Positions 42,009 through 43,167 of a DNA stretch of 43,167 nucleotides are shown here, one piece after another; the first letter of the stretch is position 1, and each line of letters starts with the position of its first letter. Below the pieces are notes generated by a model. The model searched no databases and was not told where the DNA came from. It saw nothing but the letters and a program-made list of their open reading frames with translations. The translations under genes were made by a program, and so were the position numbers. The DNA comes from Pseudomonadota bacterium (GTDB lineage: Bacteria; Pseudomonadota; Alphaproteobacteria; Caulobacterales; Caulobacteraceae): the NCBI GenBank assembly GCA_963205005.1, contig CAUJHW010000051.1, forward strand, positions 1-43,167, in the 5' to 3' direction.

Positions 42009-42407
42009 ATGATTGGACAGAACGTCTCCATCCCCGCCATCACGGCCCTGTCACGGCGCCATTACGTGCCTGTCGGTGCGGCCGTGGGCCTTGCGACCCT
42101 GGCGCTCTCATTCCTGCCGATCGCCGACAGCTTTCTCGCCAGGACGCTGCTGTTCTACGCGGCGACCAGCCTCGCTTATGTGCTGATGCCGTTTGCCCGA
42201 CGCGGAGACGTGCCTCTGGTGTCGGCCTGGGTGGTCCTGTTCAGCGAATTGTCCCCCTGCATAACCGGCGAGCTCATGTCGCCGACCAACGTCACCGCCG
42301 ACGCCCTTGGCGTGCTCATGGCGGTCGGGCCCATCTACATCGCCCGGTTCCGTCAGGTGCAGCAGGGCGACACCCGCCCCGCCGGCCGCCGCGCCAGCGA
42401 GCGCTAG
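42009..42407 (+). CDS. Small VanZ-like membrane protein
   Basis: 132 residues from ATG 42009 (GTG 41997 is an alternative; no ribosome site for either). Four short membrane helices are predicted. The segment ELSPCITGELMSPTNVTADALGVLMAVG resembles the VanZ family pattern (Glu, then D-x-x-x-N/G in the last helices). VanZ-like proteins are small membrane proteins of unclear function. The C-terminus is Arg-rich and cytosolic. It shares a CTAG stop overlap with the convergent enoyl-CoA hydratase. Confidence 0.6.
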   Translation: MIGQNVSIPAITALSRRHYVPVGAAVGLATLALSFLPIADSFLARTLLFYAATSLAYVLMPFARRGDVPLVSAWVVLFSELSPCITGELMSPTNVTADALGVLMAVGPIYIARFRQVQQGDTRPAGRRASER

Positions 42408-43156
42408 CTTCGGGTGAAGACCGGCAGGCTGCGGTCGCGGAACGCCGCGACGGCCGCCCGGTGATCGCTCGACTTCCGGAGCCGGCCAAGATCCTCCGCC
42501 CACATCCGGTCCGCCTCGTCCGGCGCCAGATCCATGGCCCGGTTGGCGGCGCGCTTCGTAGCTTCCACCGACAGCGGGGCGCGACTGGCGATCCGTTCCG
42601 CCAGCGCGATCGCGGCCGGCCGCAGATCCTGCGGCGCATGCAGGCTGGTGATCAGGCCGAAACGCTCCGCGGATTCGGCGTCATGCGGCAGGCCGGTCAG
42701 CAGCATCGCCTTGGCCCGCGACACCCCGATCAGGCGCGGCAGGCGGTAGGTTGAGGCCATCAGCCCGACGTTGACCCCGGCGCAGACGAACGTCGCCTCG
42801 GTCGAGGCCAGGCGGATGTCGCAGCACAGCGCCAGCTCGAAGCCGCCGCCGATCGCCCAGCCGTTGACCGCCGCCACCACCGGAACCCGGGTCTCGTCCA
42901 GCCGGGTGAGCAAGCGCCCGAATCCGGCGAGATCCTCTCCGGCCGGCGAGTCGTCCTTCAGGTCGTCGCCGGCGCAGAACGCCCGGCCCCGTCCGGTGAC
43001 GATCATGCAGCGCAGGGCCTCGTTGGTCTCGACCTCGTCCAGCGCGGCCATGAAGGTCGCGCGCATGCCGACGCCGAGGGGGTTCATCGGCGGGTTGTCG
43101 ATCTCCAGCAGCATGACCGCGGGGCTGATCGCCTCGATGTGGACCGCCCCGCTCAA
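42404..43156 (-). CDS. Enoyl-CoA hydratase/isomerase family protein
   Basis: 250 residues from TTG 43156, which has GGAGG 6 nt upstream at the very edge of the window. The crotonase fold is clear: the CoA and oxyanion-hole motif FCAGDDL and the second oxyanion motif INGWAIGGGFELALCCDIRLAS. The usual catalytic Glu pair is not clearly conserved, so it may be an isomerase or a different crotonase. The gene is complete, and its substrate is unknown. Confidence 0.9.
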   Translation of the reverse strand: MSGAVHIEAISPAVMLLEIDNPPMNPLGVGMRATFMAALDEVETNEALRCMIVTGRGRAFCAGDDLKDDSPAGEDLAGFGRLLTRLDETRVPVVAAVNGWAIGGGFELALCCDIRLASTEATFVCAGVNVGLMASTYRLPRLIGVSRAKAMLLTGLPHDAESAERFGLITSLHAPQDLRPAAIALAERIASRAPLSVEATKRAANRAMDLAPDEADRMWAEDLGRLRKSSDHRAAVAAFRDRSLPVFTRS

Positions 43157-43167
43157 ACCAGCCCTCC

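Overview
The window is a high-GC chromosomal segment of an alphaproteobacterium, most likely of the Caulobacterales (Caulobacter/Phenylobacterium-like). This is inferred from GC-rich codon use, frequent GTG/TTG starts, weak or absent Shine-Dalgarno sites, two DUF2336 proteins, CtrA-box-like TTAA motifs and the neighbourhood gene types. No species is claimed. I see no transposase, integrase, phage, CRISPR or rRNA. Almost all of the window is ordinary chromosomal backbone, tightly packed, with many ATGA/GTGA start-stop overlaps. Every intergenic gap is below 300 bases.

Left part (1-14.3 kb): tRNA-Tyr and tRNA-Gly genes lie on the minus strand and are divergent from rlmB (23S rRNA 2'-O-methyltransferase). 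Next come an XRE-type regulator, a PEP-CTERM exported protein preceded by a 33-codon small ORF, a TerC-family membrane protein, metG, a small lipoprotein, a DUF5666-like exported protein and a DUF486 membrane protein. A complete polyamine-type ABC importer operon (binding lipoprotein, ATPase, two permeases) follows, then an amidase, tRNA-Thr, a YaiI/UPF0178 protein and a membrane-anchored cytochrome c.

Middle (14.3-31.1 kb): an RND efflux pump operon (adaptor then permease, minus strand) has a small palindrome in its promoter region. A class II aldolase follows, with a clear terminator. The divergent selU/selD pair makes 2-selenouridine in tRNA. Then come glycerol kinase, a DUF2336 protein, NAD kinase, a small histidine-phosphotransfer (Hpt) protein, a Nudix hydrolase, a second DUF2336 protein, a CaiB/BaiF CoA-transferase, a lytic transglycosylase and a TonB-like energy transducer.

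Right part (31.1-43.2 kb): a ThiO-like FAD oxidoreductase is translationally coupled to an acyl-CoA dehydrogenase. A pair of related membrane proteins of the DUF6644 type comes next, then a LysR regulator divergent from an NADPH-dependent FMN reductase and a class III extradiol-type dioxygenase. A GAF-PAS-PAS hybrid sensor kinase with a CtrA-box-like element in its promoter follows, then a second SpoU-family methyltransferase, a TesB-like thioesterase, a small VanZ-like membrane protein and an enoyl-CoA hydratase.

No unmistakably new multi-gene system was found. The items most worth checking are: four convergent gene pairs that share their stop codons in one CTAG palindrome; the symmetric -10 element between selU and selD; the translationally coupled small ORF before the PEP-CTERM gene; the DUF2336/Hpt neighbourhood; the paired His-containing DUF6644 membrane proteins; and the candidate CtrA sites at the kinase and transglycosylase genes.
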